From Mesostigma viride (Eukaryota; Streptophyta; Mesostigmatophyceae; Mesostigmatales; Mesostigmataceae), in contig RPFO01000389.1 of the NCBI GenBank assembly GCA_009746045.1, positions 430,686 to 494,685 on the forward strand: 64,000 nucleotides of DNA, in the 5' to 3' direction. Shown here piece after piece: positions 11,627-22,780 of this stretch (its first letter is position 1; each line of letters begins with the position of its first letter). Both the position numbers and the translations under genes were made by a program. Below the pieces are notes generated by a model. It worked only from the letters and a program-made list of their open reading frames with translations, did no database searches and had not been told where the DNA came from.

Positions 11627-11994
11627 CCTCCCCCCCCACAAAGGTAGGGAGCCCTCTCCCTACGCACAGGGAGGAAACCAAAGGGGTAGGAATATCCTAA
11701 CGCACCCAACACAAATCCAACACAATCGACAGGCCATCCAAGGTACAAAGCACCAACATGTTAACTCGGTTCCACCCCAAGTGGTGTAGGGTTAACCAGC
11801 ACCAAGCCTGGTGGGAGGTTCCCCTAACTGCCTGGCACGGAGGCCTTGCCGGGAGGGACGGCACTGGGCAGGACACACAGAGTGAACAATGTCAACACCA
11901 GGAACCAAGAACGACCAACCAACTGGCCAGACTATGAGGGCGACTCTATATACCGGAGGGACAACACCCTCAGGTCGGGCCTAAGGCCCTCTAT
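11627..11994 (-). other. Gypsy-B 3' untranslated region and polypurine tract
   Basis: On the minus strand this runs from the ORF3 stop to the 3' LTR and aligns with 58758-59127 of Gypsy-A. The purine-rich run GTGGGGGGGGAGG lies directly before the LTR and would prime plus-strand DNA synthesis. Confidence 0.75.
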
Positions 11995-13236
11995 CTAGTT
12001 GCCATCAGTCTGGTAAGTACCACGCGAGGCTATCAGGACATCCAGATAGGCCTGGTAGTGAGCCACATCATCCGCGTTATCATGCCTATCTACAGTGAGG
12101 AAAACATCGGCCCACACGCCGTCAGGAAAAAGGCCCAGGAAGGCCCAGTAGTACCTATGCTGAGTTAGGACCACTTGGCCCCGAGCCCAGTCCAAGAAGC
12201 CACAGGCAAAAAGCCGAAGGAAAGGCTCTACCGCGATCAAATAGAGAGCCCGAAGGAGTAGGCGCTGATACCGGATCCGGTGACGCAGCCCCGTCGGGAA
12301 GAACAGGTCTAGCAGAGGCTCCACACTAGCCGGCCACAATCTGATGTGCCGGATCTCACGAGAACGCCACCGACGCGCACACTGTCGCGACCCGAAGGTC
12401 TCTAGATATACTCACTAGCCCGAGGGGGAGGGTGACCACGGGAGTCCAGGCCCTGGCCCGGAAGAGGCACTGGGCGGCGGGCATCCCACTATAGGATGGG
12501 CTGCAGGTGCACCGCAGCATACGTAGCACCGGGCGCGGCAGGGTACTCGACCGTGAGGGCATCTGAGGCCATGATGCCCAGAGGCGGAGGGTAAGCCCAC
12601 TGGTAACCACCGTAGGTATCCAAGTCGTTGTGGCGCCTCGCCCAGCGGTAGAGGACGCGACGAACCAGGATCTCACCCTGGAACACGGGATCAGCTACAA
12701 TAACCATGTCAAAAGGAGGCCGATCAGTATCAATGGGTAGGTTACGGTCCCGTGGCGCCCGACACACCTGGGAAAACCCATAGGACATGGGTGAAATGGA
12801 CAGCTCCGGAGCGACGCGCGGAAGGTCAGACTGACGGCACGCAATCGCTGACATACCATATCCGGGAACGGCAGAATGTCGCGACTCCGGCGTAAGATGT
12901 ACCACGGAAGGGGCACGTTCCCGGTCGCCCTGAGACAACTCCCTTAGGGAGTCGGCAGCGCGGAGAGCGCACTGATCAACACTGCTGGCCCTAACAACCG
13001 TGGCCAGCGAGCGAGTGGCCGAAGGGGCAGGAACCGAAATAGGGGTAGGATCCTGTACAGGCGCAGAGGGGGCCGGCACCGCAGGAGGCCGCGACGGACC
13101 TGCAACCGCGGATGACGGCATGGCCTCCGCTGGAGGCGCACCCTCGGGCCACATGTTGAAAATTGGGCCCGTAGGGACAGGCACCTTACCATAAAACTGG
13201 CTGCCGTCAAGACTCCAGTCCGGCACTGGAATCCTC
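11995..13236 (-). pseudogene. Gypsy-B ORF3, C-terminal half
   Basis: Second half of the accessory gene that follows integrase in this chromovirus family; the first half lies at 36375-35289, beyond the CACTA insertion. It starts QRIPVPDWSLDG at the CACTA junction. It continues through a Pro/Ala/Ser-rich stretch, then a conserved part with FNMWPEGAPP, SLRELSQGDRERAPS, PDPVFQGEILVRRVLYRWARR-type sequence, and WAYPPPLGIMASDALTVE. It ends with QHRYYWAFLGLFPDGVWADV and GTYQTDGN before the stop at 11995. A frame change lies near 12480-12350. Gypsy-A encodes the same protein at 57500-58757, so this is a real gene of the element. No known domain is recognised and its function is unknown. Confidence 0.7.
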
Positions 13237-13253
13237 TGCACTAGGAACTCAGG

Positions 13254-13860
13254 AACCGTAAAAGTGGTAAAAGTGGTAAAAGTGGTAAAAGTGGGTGGTA
13301 AAAAGTGGTAAAAAGTGGTAAAAAGTGGTAAAAAGTGGTAAAAAGTGGTAAAAAGTGGTAAAAAGTGGTAAAAAGTGGTAAAAAGTGGTAAAAAGTGGTA
13401 AAAAGTGGTAAAAAGTGGTAAAAAGTGGTAAAAAGTGGTAAAAAGTGGTAAAAAGTGGTAAAAAGTGGTAAAAAGTGGTAAAAAGTGGTAAAAAGTGGTA
13501 AAAAGTGGTAAAAAGTGGTAAAAAGTGGTAAAAAGTGGTAAAAAGTGGTAAAAAGTGGTAAAAAGTGGTAAAAGTGGGGGGAAAGTGATAAAACGGTGGA
13601 AAAACGCTAGGAGCAAAGCAGGTGGTAAAATCGTTTTACCACCTTTTACCACCTCTTTTACTGTCAAAGTGGTAAAAAATACCACAAAGTGGTAAAAGTG
13701 AGGGTGGTAAAACACGCCACAAAGTGGTAAAAGTGAGGGTGGTAAAAACAAGCCACAAAGTGGTAAAAATGAGGGTGGTAAAAACACGCCACAAAGTGGT
13801 AAAAATGAGGGACGTAAAAAAATACCACAAAGTGGTAAAAATGACAGTGATAAAAAAGGG
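13254..13860. repeat. left subterminal repeat array of the CACTA element
   Basis: Four 9-bp units lead into 27 perfect tandem copies of a 10-bp unit (AAAAGTGGTA) at 13301-13570. Dispersed GTGGTAAAA motifs in both orientations follow to about 13860. In other CACTA elements, subterminal motifs of this size are binding sites of the second (TnpA-type) protein. The open frame that runs through the array on the minus strand (Phe/Tyr/His/Leu-rich) is a by-product of the repeat and not a gene. Confidence 0.85.
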
Positions 13861-13903
13861 GGAAATGCAGAGTTTGCCAGCATTACAACACAAGCACTGT
13901 TAA

Positions 13904-15623
13904 CTCGTCGTCTGTCCCAACTCAGTCCTCAAAAGAGGACTGAGTTGACCTTTTTCAACCGGGTGTAGCGACTAGGTGGGGGGTCCATCCCAAATGTTTT
14001 GATGTGGATCGAGGGTGTATTTGATGTCAATTTGCTGGAAAAAATGCTGCGTTATTGAAAACTTGACCCAAACACCTGGAAATTACTCGGACATATGACA
14101 CCCTCGGCGAATTTGCATTTTTCGGGATAAGAGCGAGTGGGGAAAATTTAATCAAATCATGGTGCACGTTAGAAAAATATAGGCATGTAAACAATATAGT
14201 TCTTGAAACGTGGCAAAAAACTGGGCTCAATTTGGCCACTGCCACTGCCTGAAACAATTAAAAAACTCTCAGTCCTCAGGAGAGGAATGGGGCTTTTGCT
14301 AACTTTGCTAGCATGTAAGTGCGGTCATACTACACACCACCGTGGCCACCAACCATCCCAATCACCTCATTTCCCTTCAAGCGTAACAGGACAACACACT
14401 TGCATCATCATGCTGCAGGTGTATCATACCTTATCATGTAGTGAGAGCCTATGCATGCATGTAGGGAATGGGCTTGGATACCTACCAACAAAGGGTTATG
14501 TTATAAGTGTCAACCACCAATATAATGGGTAGGTTAAGCATCTTTCCATTGTTTCTAACAACAATAGATATGGCTATAACTGTTTTGCCTTGCCATGATG
14601 TGGCCAACATAGTTGCTGGCACATGATGGCAGTGGTTTGTCACCAAGACTTTTCACTCACCCGTATAAGCTTGAAAGCACCCTTGACGCAGGCTGTGGCC
14701 ACACAATCATGCAGTATGAACGTAGCAAAAGAATAACTAACATCTATGAAGGTGTTTAAACCTGCACAGCTCCTAAAACCCTGCACAACTACACTGGGTT
14801 AAGGCAAATGCCTGCTAACATCATCTGAAAAGGGGGTTTTAGAGAGGGGCAGGCAACGGTCAAGAAAGAGCATCAAGACTTGAACCTGACAACGCCTGGC
14901 AAGCTTAAACTCATGTAAGAACATCAAGAAACAAAGAGGCGACGATAATCCGACTTTACCTGGCACGGCTGGCGTTACCTTGGCCCAGGCGGTGCCCGCA
15001 AAAGTGGCACTTTGCGGCACATAGACCATGACGTGACAGAGTGGTCGAAATCATCAAATCTATACCGCCACTCAATTTATTCTAATACAATACATGTTAC
15101 AATGTAGAAAGAAACCTATCAGCCATTGAAATTGCGCCGGAAAGCAAGCGCAGTCATCAATTCCGTCGACCTGCCTTATCGCAGTTTTTTCCAGCAAGAA
15201 CAGTGCCGACACCGGGTAAATCGCTTCCCTGCGAGCTAAAAATTAGGATTTATCATCTATAGGACATATAAAATCTATTCCCTGAGTTTGGACAGCTAAC
15301 TCGTCCGCAAACGTAAACTGCATGCATGGGCGCGAGCCGCCATGGCTAGGTCGTGCATTTCCGGAACTCGCGTTTCACGTGGAAAAGTACCCTTACCACC
15401 TGTACTTTGACCGTACATTTAGCCGCTCATACCAAATCCAAAAAAATCCCAAAAATATGTCCAAGAAAGATCTTTTCACGTAGTATTTGAATAAATTTTG
15501 AGAGAATTTTTTTGTCAAACATTCTGACCGGGGCGAATTTTGTACAGAACCTCAAAACTCGGTCCTCAGGAGAGGACTGAGAAAAACTCAGTCCTCTCCA
15601 GAGGTAGTGGGACAGACGACGAG
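13904..15623. mobile_element. TTAA-flanked TIR element (1720 bp), non-autonomous
   Basis: Inverted termini CTCGTCGTCTGTCCC at 13904 and GGGACAGACGACGAG ending at 15623, flanked by TTAA on both sides (13900-13903, 15624-15627). Just inside each end is a palindrome built on CTCAGTCCTC/GAGGACTGAG. No transposase-like ORF is seen. A TTAA target suggests a piggyBac-type mobilising enzyme, but a TA duplication with termini one base longer (Tc1/mariner style) cannot be excluded. It sits in the CACTA left region. Confidence 0.75.
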
Positions 15624-15639
15624 TTAAGAACAGCTTAAC

Positions 15640-16150
15640 AGGCCATCATTCCAAATGGTTTCTTTATTAGAAATAATAATACATCCCATTTACAGTTGTC
15701 TCTCTTGATTTACAATGAGGATTTAGCCCCACATTGGGCGTCTCAGCGATATACGTTTACACCATTGTGAAATAACACAGGCCGCATCAAGCCCAGCCAA
15801 TTAATTTACTTCTTCTTCAGGTGTCATCATGATCAATGATGCTTCTTTGCATGAACAAAGCCACACAGTTGCCAGCACTCATGCTTTGGAGGCCTGCAGG
15901 CACACAGAGCACCACCATTGAAGAGGACACAAGGGCAGCAAGGCAGGGGGGGGGGGGGCAGTCAGGCACGGCAGATAGTTGTTGCCCAGCAAAACATCCT
16001 ATGGTGAAATGGGTTATGCCTGTGGGTATGATGCATGACCTAGCATGAGAGTGATACATACATGAGTAACAAAAATATACGCACATGGCAATTGGGTGTG
16101 ACAACACCACATCACTACATAGCTAAAACGTGCTTCAGAAAAAACATTCC
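15640..16150. other. CACTA internal non-coding region, 3' side of the minus-strand gene
   Basis: Lies between the TTAA element and the stop of the minus-strand CACTA gene. No coding signal; it probably includes that gene's 3' UTR. A G-run of about 11 lies at 15947-15957. Confidence 0.4.
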
Positions 16151-18446
16151 ACTAAATTACCGGATCAGGAGTCTGACTCTGGGACTCCTTTGCTTGCCGC
16201 TCCAGCTCAACTTTCCGCTGCGCTTTTGCCATATCATGGCCTTGATCGCCGGTGGCAAGCTCCAGTTCCGCCTCGGTGAGATCTGGCGCGGAGGGAGCAT
16301 CGGCAGACGCCGTTGCGGGCGAAGGGCTAGAGGCAGACGGGATCGCTGGCGCGGAGGGAGCACCGGCAGACGCCATTGCGGGCGAAGGGCTAGAGGCAGG
16401 CGGGATCGCTGGCGCGGAGGGAGCACCGGCAGACGCTGTTGCGGCCGGAGAGCTAGAGGCAGGCGGGATCGCTGGCGCGGAGGGAGCACCGGCAGACGCC
16501 GTTGCGTTCGAAGAGCTAGAGGCAGGCGGGATCGCTGGCGCGGAGGGAGCACCGGCAGACGCCTTCTCCTTGGGTGGCGCCCGCGCTCGCTTGGCCGGTA
16601 CATACTCATCCGACACCTCCTCCTTCTCCTCTGCTGGCCCCCAACTCTCCTTCAATTTCGCACGTGCGCCTCGAAGGTCGTCGTCAGTGACGTTGCCCAG
16701 AAGGACCCATGCATATTCTTGTTGCCCTCGGCGTCACCGTAATGCATCGTGGCAAAGTCAACAAACAGCATTTGCGAGCCCCCATCGCGCTCCACAAACC
16801 GCGTGCCGTAAGGGGCCTTGAGCTTCGGCTTCACCTCCACCACTTTGCCAGGCTCCCAAACATACGCAGCCGGCCGCGCCCAATCGCGCTCGTACTTGTA
16901 CCTTTGTGCCACGAAGGCCCCGTGCAGTGCTTCTCCGAAACCACCAGGGCCCGGTCGCTCTTGAACCACCGCGGTTGGCAGTAAGGTGCTCAGATAGTGC
17001 GCAAGCCCCAAGTCCATGGGACCACTAGGAAGCTTTCGCTTTGCAGCCGGCTTCTTGCTGGCGGCCGGCTTCTTGCTGGCGGCCGGCTTCTTGCTGGCGG
17101 CCGGCTTGTTGCTGGCGGCCGGCTTGTTGATGGCGGGGCGCGACGTGATGGGCTCGAAGACATCTGGCTTGATGGCAGGCACACGAGCAGGCGGGAGACC
17201 ATCCGGCATTGGCAGGTCGGCCAGCTTGGGCACCGGAGTGGGCGGCTCCACGGTGTTGTTGGGCACCGGAGGGGACGGCTGCACAGCGTTGCTGGGCACC
17301 GGAGGGGGCGGCATGACAGGCTGCGTGCCAACGGGAGGGGGCGGCAGTACAACCTTCTTGGCCACCGGAGGGGGCGGCATGACAGGCTGCTTGGGAACGG
17401 GAGGGGGCGGCGGTACAACCTTCTTGGCCACCGGAGGCGGCGGCCTCACATCCGATGCCTCCACAGGTGGAGGCGCGGACCCTGCGACTTCCTGCTCTAA
17501 CTCCTCCTCAAGGGCTTGAAGCCGAGCTCTGAGTCTCCGAATTTCATCTGCTCGGACGCCTGTGGCATGCTGCACAGGCTTGGCCTCCGGCTTGACCTCC
17601 GGCTTGACCTCCGGCTTGACCTCCGGCTTGGCCGCCGGCTTGGCCGCCGGCTTGGCAGCAGGAATTGCCTGCAAGCAGAGCGCGGGGCATGGAATAAGGA
17701 CGGTTAATAGCAGACCCGCGATGAAAGGAAAAACCAAGAAGCTTGCAGACTCCTGTAGCTAAAGATAGCGTTATTACCTTTGGCATGTTCGTCACGTCGC
17801 CAAGCGCTTGGCGATTTTCCTTCAGGTCGCCGTCATCATCCTCGTCCTCGGCGCCAGCACTCTGCCGCTTTTTGGAGCTCGCGTTGCTTAGCCACCGGCT
17901 CAGCTCCTTTCTTACGAATTCGTCAACACTTAAAGCTTTGGGTTTGGAGCCCTTGGGCTTCTGGGGGGTGAGCTCACCAGTCGTCGGGTCTAGCACCCAG
18001 CATGATGCCTCATACTTATCCAGCTCGGCACGGTTGTCGTCACCCCGGGTTGGTCAGTACGCCGTACGGAGCCGCAGAAGTACGGGCAAACGTACACTGA
18101 AGGCCTCCGCCGTATGTACGCGTACTTTACTTCAGAATACGCGGTTTGGACTTAGAATTTTTCGGGGGTACCAGCGGGCAGCGGGCACTGGCGCGGTGCC
18201 CAGGTTCTGGGCGCGGCGCGTTCACTGCACATTTGAGATTTTTACTACTAGAAGTAGATGCGTACAGTTCTTTCCATAAAGCGCAAGCCTTGCAAAATCT
18301 TTGGCCGGTAGGAGACAGCTAGGACTAGGTACATCACGCATAATGACAGCAAATGCCAGCTGTGCTACTGACGGTGTAATGCAATATAGCGAGGACGAGG
18401 CCAGTGCGACTGTGCGATAGTGTGCAGCCATTTTCGATTTGCAGCC

Positions 18447-20741
18447 ATGCCGAAGAAAGGGCCTGAATGGGATTTCGTTGTCGAGAAGAAAGAAGCAGTC
18501 ACGGATGCTGTTAGTAACACAACGCAGTATGTGTCGAGGATGTTCTGCTCATTTTGCAACAAGAACTTCTCCTACAAGGCGGGGCCAATAAGCGTATTCC
18601 GAGTCCGTGCACACTTTGCCGGAATCGCAGGGGAAGGGGTGTTACCCTGCGACAAAATTCCACCGAATATCCGGAACAGGTTTCTCAGGATTGCTAACAA
18701 CAAGTTGCAGAAGTCAGACGCCAAGAAGGTGCACAATTTGAACAGGGCAATGGCGGAGATGGGAGGGGCTGCGCCGGCTGACTTGTCGTCGGTTCCCAGC
18801 AAGCATCAAGGCCAGCTGAGCATCACCAAATGGCTGGTTCCCGTCGACGAACAAGGTATCCAGCTGCTGGCTGCCGAATTTTTTATCGAGAACGGCATTG
18901 CCTTCAATGCGGCTGAGAGCGCCTCTTTCAAGCAGATGGTGGCCGGCATGATCCAATACAAAGGAGGGCACGTCACCCCTCCTTCTCGGAAGTTGTTGGG
19001 TGGCGAGCTGCTCGTGAAGAAGAAGGAGAGCGTGCAGGTGGCTGTCGAGGATCTCAGGGCCAAGAACAACCGTTACAGCTGGACCCTCGTTTCTGATTCC
19101 GCCACGAATGTAAACAAGAAGCCCATCGTCAACTTTCTGAGCGTCACCAACGGCATCGCCATCTTTGAGGACGCGCTGGACGCCTCTGGCCAGTACAAGA
19201 ACTCTGCCTATCTGGGCAAGGCCTGCAAGGTGGTCATGAGGAGGCACGGGCCTGAGAACTACATCCAGCTCTTGATGGATGGAGCAAGTGCGTGCCAGAA
19301 TGCATGCGAGGAGGTGGCGGCCTCGAAGGGCTTCGAGCACATCACGCCCGCGTGGTGCTCTGCTCACGTCATCAACCTCGCGTTCGAGGACGTGGGCGAC
19401 CTGCCATGGGTGAAGGAGCAACTGGCAGCGTGTCGCCAGATCTCCAAGTTCATCCGCGCCCACGATGCGACGCTCTCCCTCTGGCGCAGCTACGACAAGG
19501 GCGCGCTCAACCTGCCGCCCGAGACGCGGTTCGCCAAGAACTTCCTGTGCGCGAAGAAGTGCTACAACGAGCGGGACACGCTGGCCACGATGGTCGCCTC
19601 CAAGCATTGGAGGAAGGCGACTGCCAACAAGGACTGGACGGCAGAGGCCAGGGAGGTGCGCTCGCTGATCCTGGACGAGGGGCTGTGGCAGGAGCTCGGC
19701 AATGTGCTGCAGGTCTTGCAGCTGATGTACAATGTCCTGCGTGAGGTCGATTGGCGGCGGGCCAGCATGGGCACGATCTACGCGTCCATGCTGGACGTGG
19801 AGAAGGCCTTGGAGGCGTCCAACCCGCAGAGGGAGGAGGTTCTCATCGCCGACAAGAAGCGCAGGGGCGACGTGCTGGACATCTGGCGCAGCCGGTGGGA
19901 ATGCATGAACAACGACCTGCACATGGCGGGCTTCGCCTTGAACCCCCAGCACGTCGTTCGGATCGTCCAGGACGACAAGGGCAGGCAGGTGGAGGTGGGC
20001 CGGCCGGGCATTGAGGACAATGAGGAGGTGATGGTGGCTTTGGCGCGCATCTGCGAGAAGCTCCTGGGCAGCGAGAAGGGTGCAGAGGCTGTGAGCCAGT
20101 GGCACAGGTTCCGGAGGCTGGAGGGCGCCTTTGGCTCCAAGATGTCCATGACCTGGATCGAGAAGGAGACGCCCTCTGGATACTGGCAGCAGATTGGGGG
20201 CATGGCAGGCGCCATCGAGCTGAAGATGGTGGCTGTGCCTGTGCTGGCGGCGCCAACGTCTGCGAGTGCGGCCGAGGGTTGTTGGTCCAACATGAAGTTC
20301 CTGCACACCAAGTTGCGGAACCGTCTGTCCGAGGAGAAGGTGGTGGACTTGATGTACATGTATCACAACATCAGGGCTGTCAACAAGGCCCGCGATGCGC
20401 AGTACGCGGAGGCGTTCCTCAGGCACGACGGCTACGCCACCGATGATGAGGCCAGCGGGGATGAGGTGGAGATGGAGGAGGAGGAGGAGGAGGAGGAGGA
20501 GGAGGAGGAGGAGGAGGAGGAGGAGGAGGAGGAGGAGGAGGAGGAGGAGGTGCAGGGCAAGCACCGTGGTCACGGCACCACTGTGGGAAGGAGGCCTGGC
20601 TCCTCCCGGTTGGAGGAGGAGGTGGGGGAGGAGGAGGCGGAGGAGGAGGACCTGCGCCTGCGGCGCAAGGTTCGCGCTGCCTGCACAGCCCGGGCAAAGA
20701 AGCCGCGGTTCTTGCCGCTGCAGCCGCCAGACAAGAACTAA
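18447..20741 (+). CDS. hAT-family transposase (BED finger, DUF659, dimerisation domain)
   Basis: 764-residue uninterrupted ORF without introns. Order of parts: an N-terminal BED-like zinc finger (CSFC near residues 33-36, then an Arg-rich stretch with H and C); the DUF659-type core with WTLVSDSATN near residue 217; a DG..CQ segment (LLMDGASACQNACEE) and CSAHVINLAFED, carrying acidic catalytic-core candidates; and the C-terminal hAT dimerisation region (SAAEGCWSNMKFLHTKLRNRLSEEK). The tail has an unusually long run of about 30 Glu encoded by GAG repeats (20473-20553), then a basic end. The start MPKKGPEWD was chosen because plant hAT proteins of this group begin this way; an in-frame ATG lies 27 bases upstream. 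Strong GC3 bias contrasts with the flanks. It would cut the element at its TIRs. It looks intact; activity is not shown. Confidence 0.93.
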   Translation: MPKKGPEWDFVVEKKEAVTDAVSNTTQYVSRMFCSFCNKNFSYKAGPISVFRVRAHFAGIAGEGVLPCDKIPPNIRNRFLRIANNKLQKSDAKKVHNLNRAMAEMGGAAPADLSSVPSKHQGQLSITKWLVPVDEQGIQLLAAEFFIENGIAFNAAESASFKQMVAGMIQYKGGHVTPPSRKLLGGELLVKKKESVQVAVEDLRAKNNRYSWTLVSDSATNVNKKPIVNFLSVTNGIAIFEDALDASGQYKNSAYLGKACKVVMRRHGPENYIQLLMDGASACQNACEEVAASKGFEHITPAWCSAHVINLAFEDVGDLPWVKEQLAACRQISKFIRAHDATLSLWRSYDKGALNLPPETRFAKNFLCAKKCYNERDTLATMVASKHWRKATANKDWTAEAREVRSLILDEGLWQELGNVLQVLQLMYNVLREVDWRRASMGTIYASMLDVEKALEASNPQREEVLIADKKRRGDVLDIWRSRWECMNNDLHMAGFALNPQHVVRIVQDDKGRQVEVGRPGIEDNEEVMVALARICEKLLGSEKGAEAVSQWHRFRRLEGAFGSKMSMTWIEKETPSGYWQQIGGMAGAIELKMVAVPVLAAPTSASAAEGCWSNMKFLHTKLRNRLSEEKVVDLMYMYHNIRAVNKARDAQYAEAFLRHDGYATDDEASGDEVEMEEEEEEEEEEEEEEEEEEEEEEEEEVQGKHRGHGTTVGRRPGSSRLEEEVGEEEAEEEDLRLRRKVRAACTARAKKPRFLPLQPPDKN

Positions 20742-21017
20742 AGGGTCATGCTTAGCATGATCTATGAAGGAGCCTTTTGTCTTAATACTTATACCATCTT
20801 GAGCCGGTGTAGTATGTGATGGCAGCTAGTGGGTGATGGCCGATGGTTGCATGGACCCATGTGATGGATGGGACATGAAGTTATAACTCACAAGTTACTA
20901 GCAATAGTATAGTGAGAACAAGGGCTGCATGCGCTGCCGTTAGGAAAGCATGGCCGTGCTGGCTTGAATAATTGCATGGACCAACGTGGAGTAATCTCCA
21001 TGGCAGCGGGGGTGCTG

Positions 21018-21355
21018 TTGTGCATTTTGTCAATGATGAATGTGTGTGCACATGTGTGTATGTGTATGGAGCTTGTTGTGGGATCCTTGAGAGCAAGGTC
21101 CTTGGACCTTGTGTCTTATATCCTCTGCTGTTGTGCGTTTTGTCAATGATGAATGTGTGTGCACATGTGTGTATGTGTATGGAGCTTGTTGTGGGATCCT
21201 TGAGAGCAAGGTCCTTGGACCTTGTGTCTTATATCCTCTGCTGTTGTGCATTTAATTTGTCAATGATGAATGTGTGTGCACATGTGTGTATGTGTATGGA
21301 GCTTGTTGTGGGATCCTTGAGAGCAAGGTCCTTAGTTGTGTCTTATGTCCTCTCA
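21018..21355 (+). repeat. three 113-bp tandem repeats in the hAT 3' region
   Basis: Units start at 21018, 21131 and 21244. Each begins near TTGTGCATTTTGTCAATG and contains TGTGTGCACATGTGTGTATG and GGATCCTTGAGAGCAAGG. The third has a small insertion and a deletion. They lie between the transposase stop and the right end of the hAT, in non-coding sequence. Confidence 0.9.
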
Positions 21356-21969
21356 TGCATTATATAGTGGATGGCTTTCCTTACAATTAACTAATTAATT
21401 GATTCCTTACAGTTCCCGTTGCAGTCTGCTCCCCCCAGCATTTAACAAATCATAATCAGATAGGATTGCAGGGCATAAATTAATGGAAGATGTTAATAAA
21501 TAAGCATATGCACCAAATTTCAGTTGCAATAACTGCATGACCATCATCAAGGAGCGTGCTAATTGGGTGACTGACAATTGGACCACAAAAACGGTCGCGT
21601 ATTTTACCGCCGCGTATTTTACACCCCCCACGTATAATACGCGTATTTTAGGTCCGCGTATTATACCCCGTACCCGTATTTGCCAACCCGGTCGTCACCC
21701 ACAGCTGTTTCTAGAAAGTTACTGCAGCTCTTCTTTATCCGGTTAATCAACGCCTCCACCATCTTGCCATCCTGTTCCTTGAGGACATACCCGTCTACCA
21801 GGTATGCACGGCCAAAGGTCGTTATTTGCAGTCTTAAGGTCCGCACATATTCCTTGGGACCGACGTTTTGTTTGGGCTTTTCATCTTCGGTCGCTTTTGC
21901 ATCAAATCGCTCCCACTCCTCGTCACTGCACACGTGAGCTGGTCGGAGCACTGCTACCCTTCTCGGCAT

Positions 21970-22375
21970 TTACAACGTTCGGTCGCACACCACCATGCAG
22001 ATGACCAAGGCTGGCTAAGTCCGGAATCCCCCCGTTTTGCGAACGGAGACGGTGCCAACGTATACATGACGCACTGCACCTGCCTCTGTCCGCCGTTGGA
22101 TTCAGCAGATCGACGAACCTGGAAGCATCCCGCGCAAAAATTTTTTGAACGTCTTTCGCCAAAAGCCACCAACGGCAGCTACACAAACGGCCGGATCGCA
22201 CGCCCCGCGCGGGGCCCGCACGCCCCGCGCGGCTGCGTGCGGATCGGCTAAACTCCGTACTGCTTGGTACAAGTACAGAGGCCTCAGGAGCTAAGGCTGT
22301 ACCGTTTCAGTAGACTTCTACCAATGAGCCCGTGACTAACCAACGCTACCGTACACTGACCGTAATATCTACCAT
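21970..22375. promoter_or_regulatory. divergent intergenic region of the CACTA genes
   Basis: Separates the start of the minus-strand gene (21969) from plus-strand transposase-like sequence. It must hold at least the minus-strand promoter. A GC-rich inverted repeat (CACGCCCCGCGCGGGG) lies at 22199-22214, followed by a second CACGCCCCGCGCGG. No TATA box was assigned. Confidence 0.35.
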
Positions 22376-22780
22376 TTGAATGACTGGCCCAGGTTCGTGG
22401 GGCAAATGGCAGCCCTGAGAAAATGTCCGTTTGATCAAAAGGGATCGACGACATCGAAAGCGTTGGCGAGCAGACTCAAACTTGCAACGGGTGACTTAGC
22501 GGCTATCACGGCGGCGGGTGGCACGCAGGCAGGCACCAGAAAGATGGCGGTCGGCTTTTGCTACCCACCCATGGATACCGGACTCGAGCCGATCAGTTAC
22601 ATCGACACACATGCTAGCTGGCCAAATTTCGTGATATCTCCTTTCCCTTCCTCCATGGATACCTACATTGTCCAGTTGCATTGGTCATCCTCCAGGCTTC
22701 CTCAGTTTTATCGCGAAATTGTGGTGGATGCGTTCCTGGAAATGTGGACAGAGCCGGACTTCATGCTCACTGTTGATTAG
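22376..22780 (+). pseudogene. TNP2-like transposase fragment upstream of the main gene
   Basis: Open frame of 134 residues. Its middle (YIDTHASWPNFVISPF, then VVDAFLEMW) lines up with the main transposase segment FMDTHSSWPAFVSCVN...AEDFLVLW at about 23795-23970, though overall similarity is low. It then stops at LTVD, where the main gene has DVTLDVAGVYTTT. So this appears to be a second, diverged copy of part of the TNP2 catalytic region in the same orientation. It could be a leftover of a tandem or nested CACTA, or an internal duplication. It lacks the rest of the protein. Confidence 0.5.

Larger units (their letters stand above)
18045..21691 (+). mobile_element. full-length hAT transposon (3647 bp), TSD TCGTCACC
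   Basis: Termini CCGGGTTGG...CCAACCCGG with an 8-bp duplication TCGTCACC at 18037-18044 and 21692-21699. Excising it in silico restores an open reading frame of the CACTA minus-strand gene, which confirms the boundaries. It contains one long transposase ORF (18447-20741). Subterminal zones have GTACGCCGTACGG (left) and repeated CGTATTTTA/CGTATTATA (right, 21595-21680). The termini differ from those of the two CAGTG-type hAT elements nearby. Confidence 0.95.
16155..21969 (-). pseudogene. CACTA second gene (TnpA-like position), proline-rich, split by hAT
   Basis: Minus-strand gene divergent from the TNP2 gene. It starts at 21969 (MPRRVAVLRPAHVCSDEEW). The hAT at 18045-21691 interrupts it; reading resumes in frame at 18044 (DDNRAELDKYEASCWVLD) and runs to an exon end at 17778. 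The intron 17777-17669 starts GTAAT and ends CAG. Exon 2 opens with KP-rich repeats (AKPAAKPEVKPEVKPE), then a short coiled-coil-like segment, blocks of PPPPV repeats and an ASKKPA repeat. A conserved-looking part follows (GGSQMLFVDFATMHYGDAEG). Near 16706 a one-base frameshift moves reading to YAWVLLGNVTDDDLRG, then four copies of a ~20-residue AGAPSAPAIPPASSS repeat. It ends SQSQTPDPVI. Function unknown; by position it could be the protein that binds the subterminal repeats. Confidence 0.6.

Noticed and set aside
13257-13883. Long minus-strand frame rich in Phe, Tyr, His and Leu fused to ORF3
   Set aside because: It is a read-through of the 10-bp AAAAGTGGTA array. The CACTA terminus at 13239 lies inside the frame, so the fusion is accidental.
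16062-17500. Plus-strand frames rich in Gly and Arg opposite the CACTA minus-strand gene
   Set aside because: They are antisense shadows of the repeated Pro/Ala/Ser coding blocks; the minus strand has the splice sites and sensible composition.
18714-20573. Long minus-strand frame with poly-Leu opposite the hAT transposase
   Set aside because: It is the antisense of the GC-rich transposase ORF and of its GAG repeat, without any domain.
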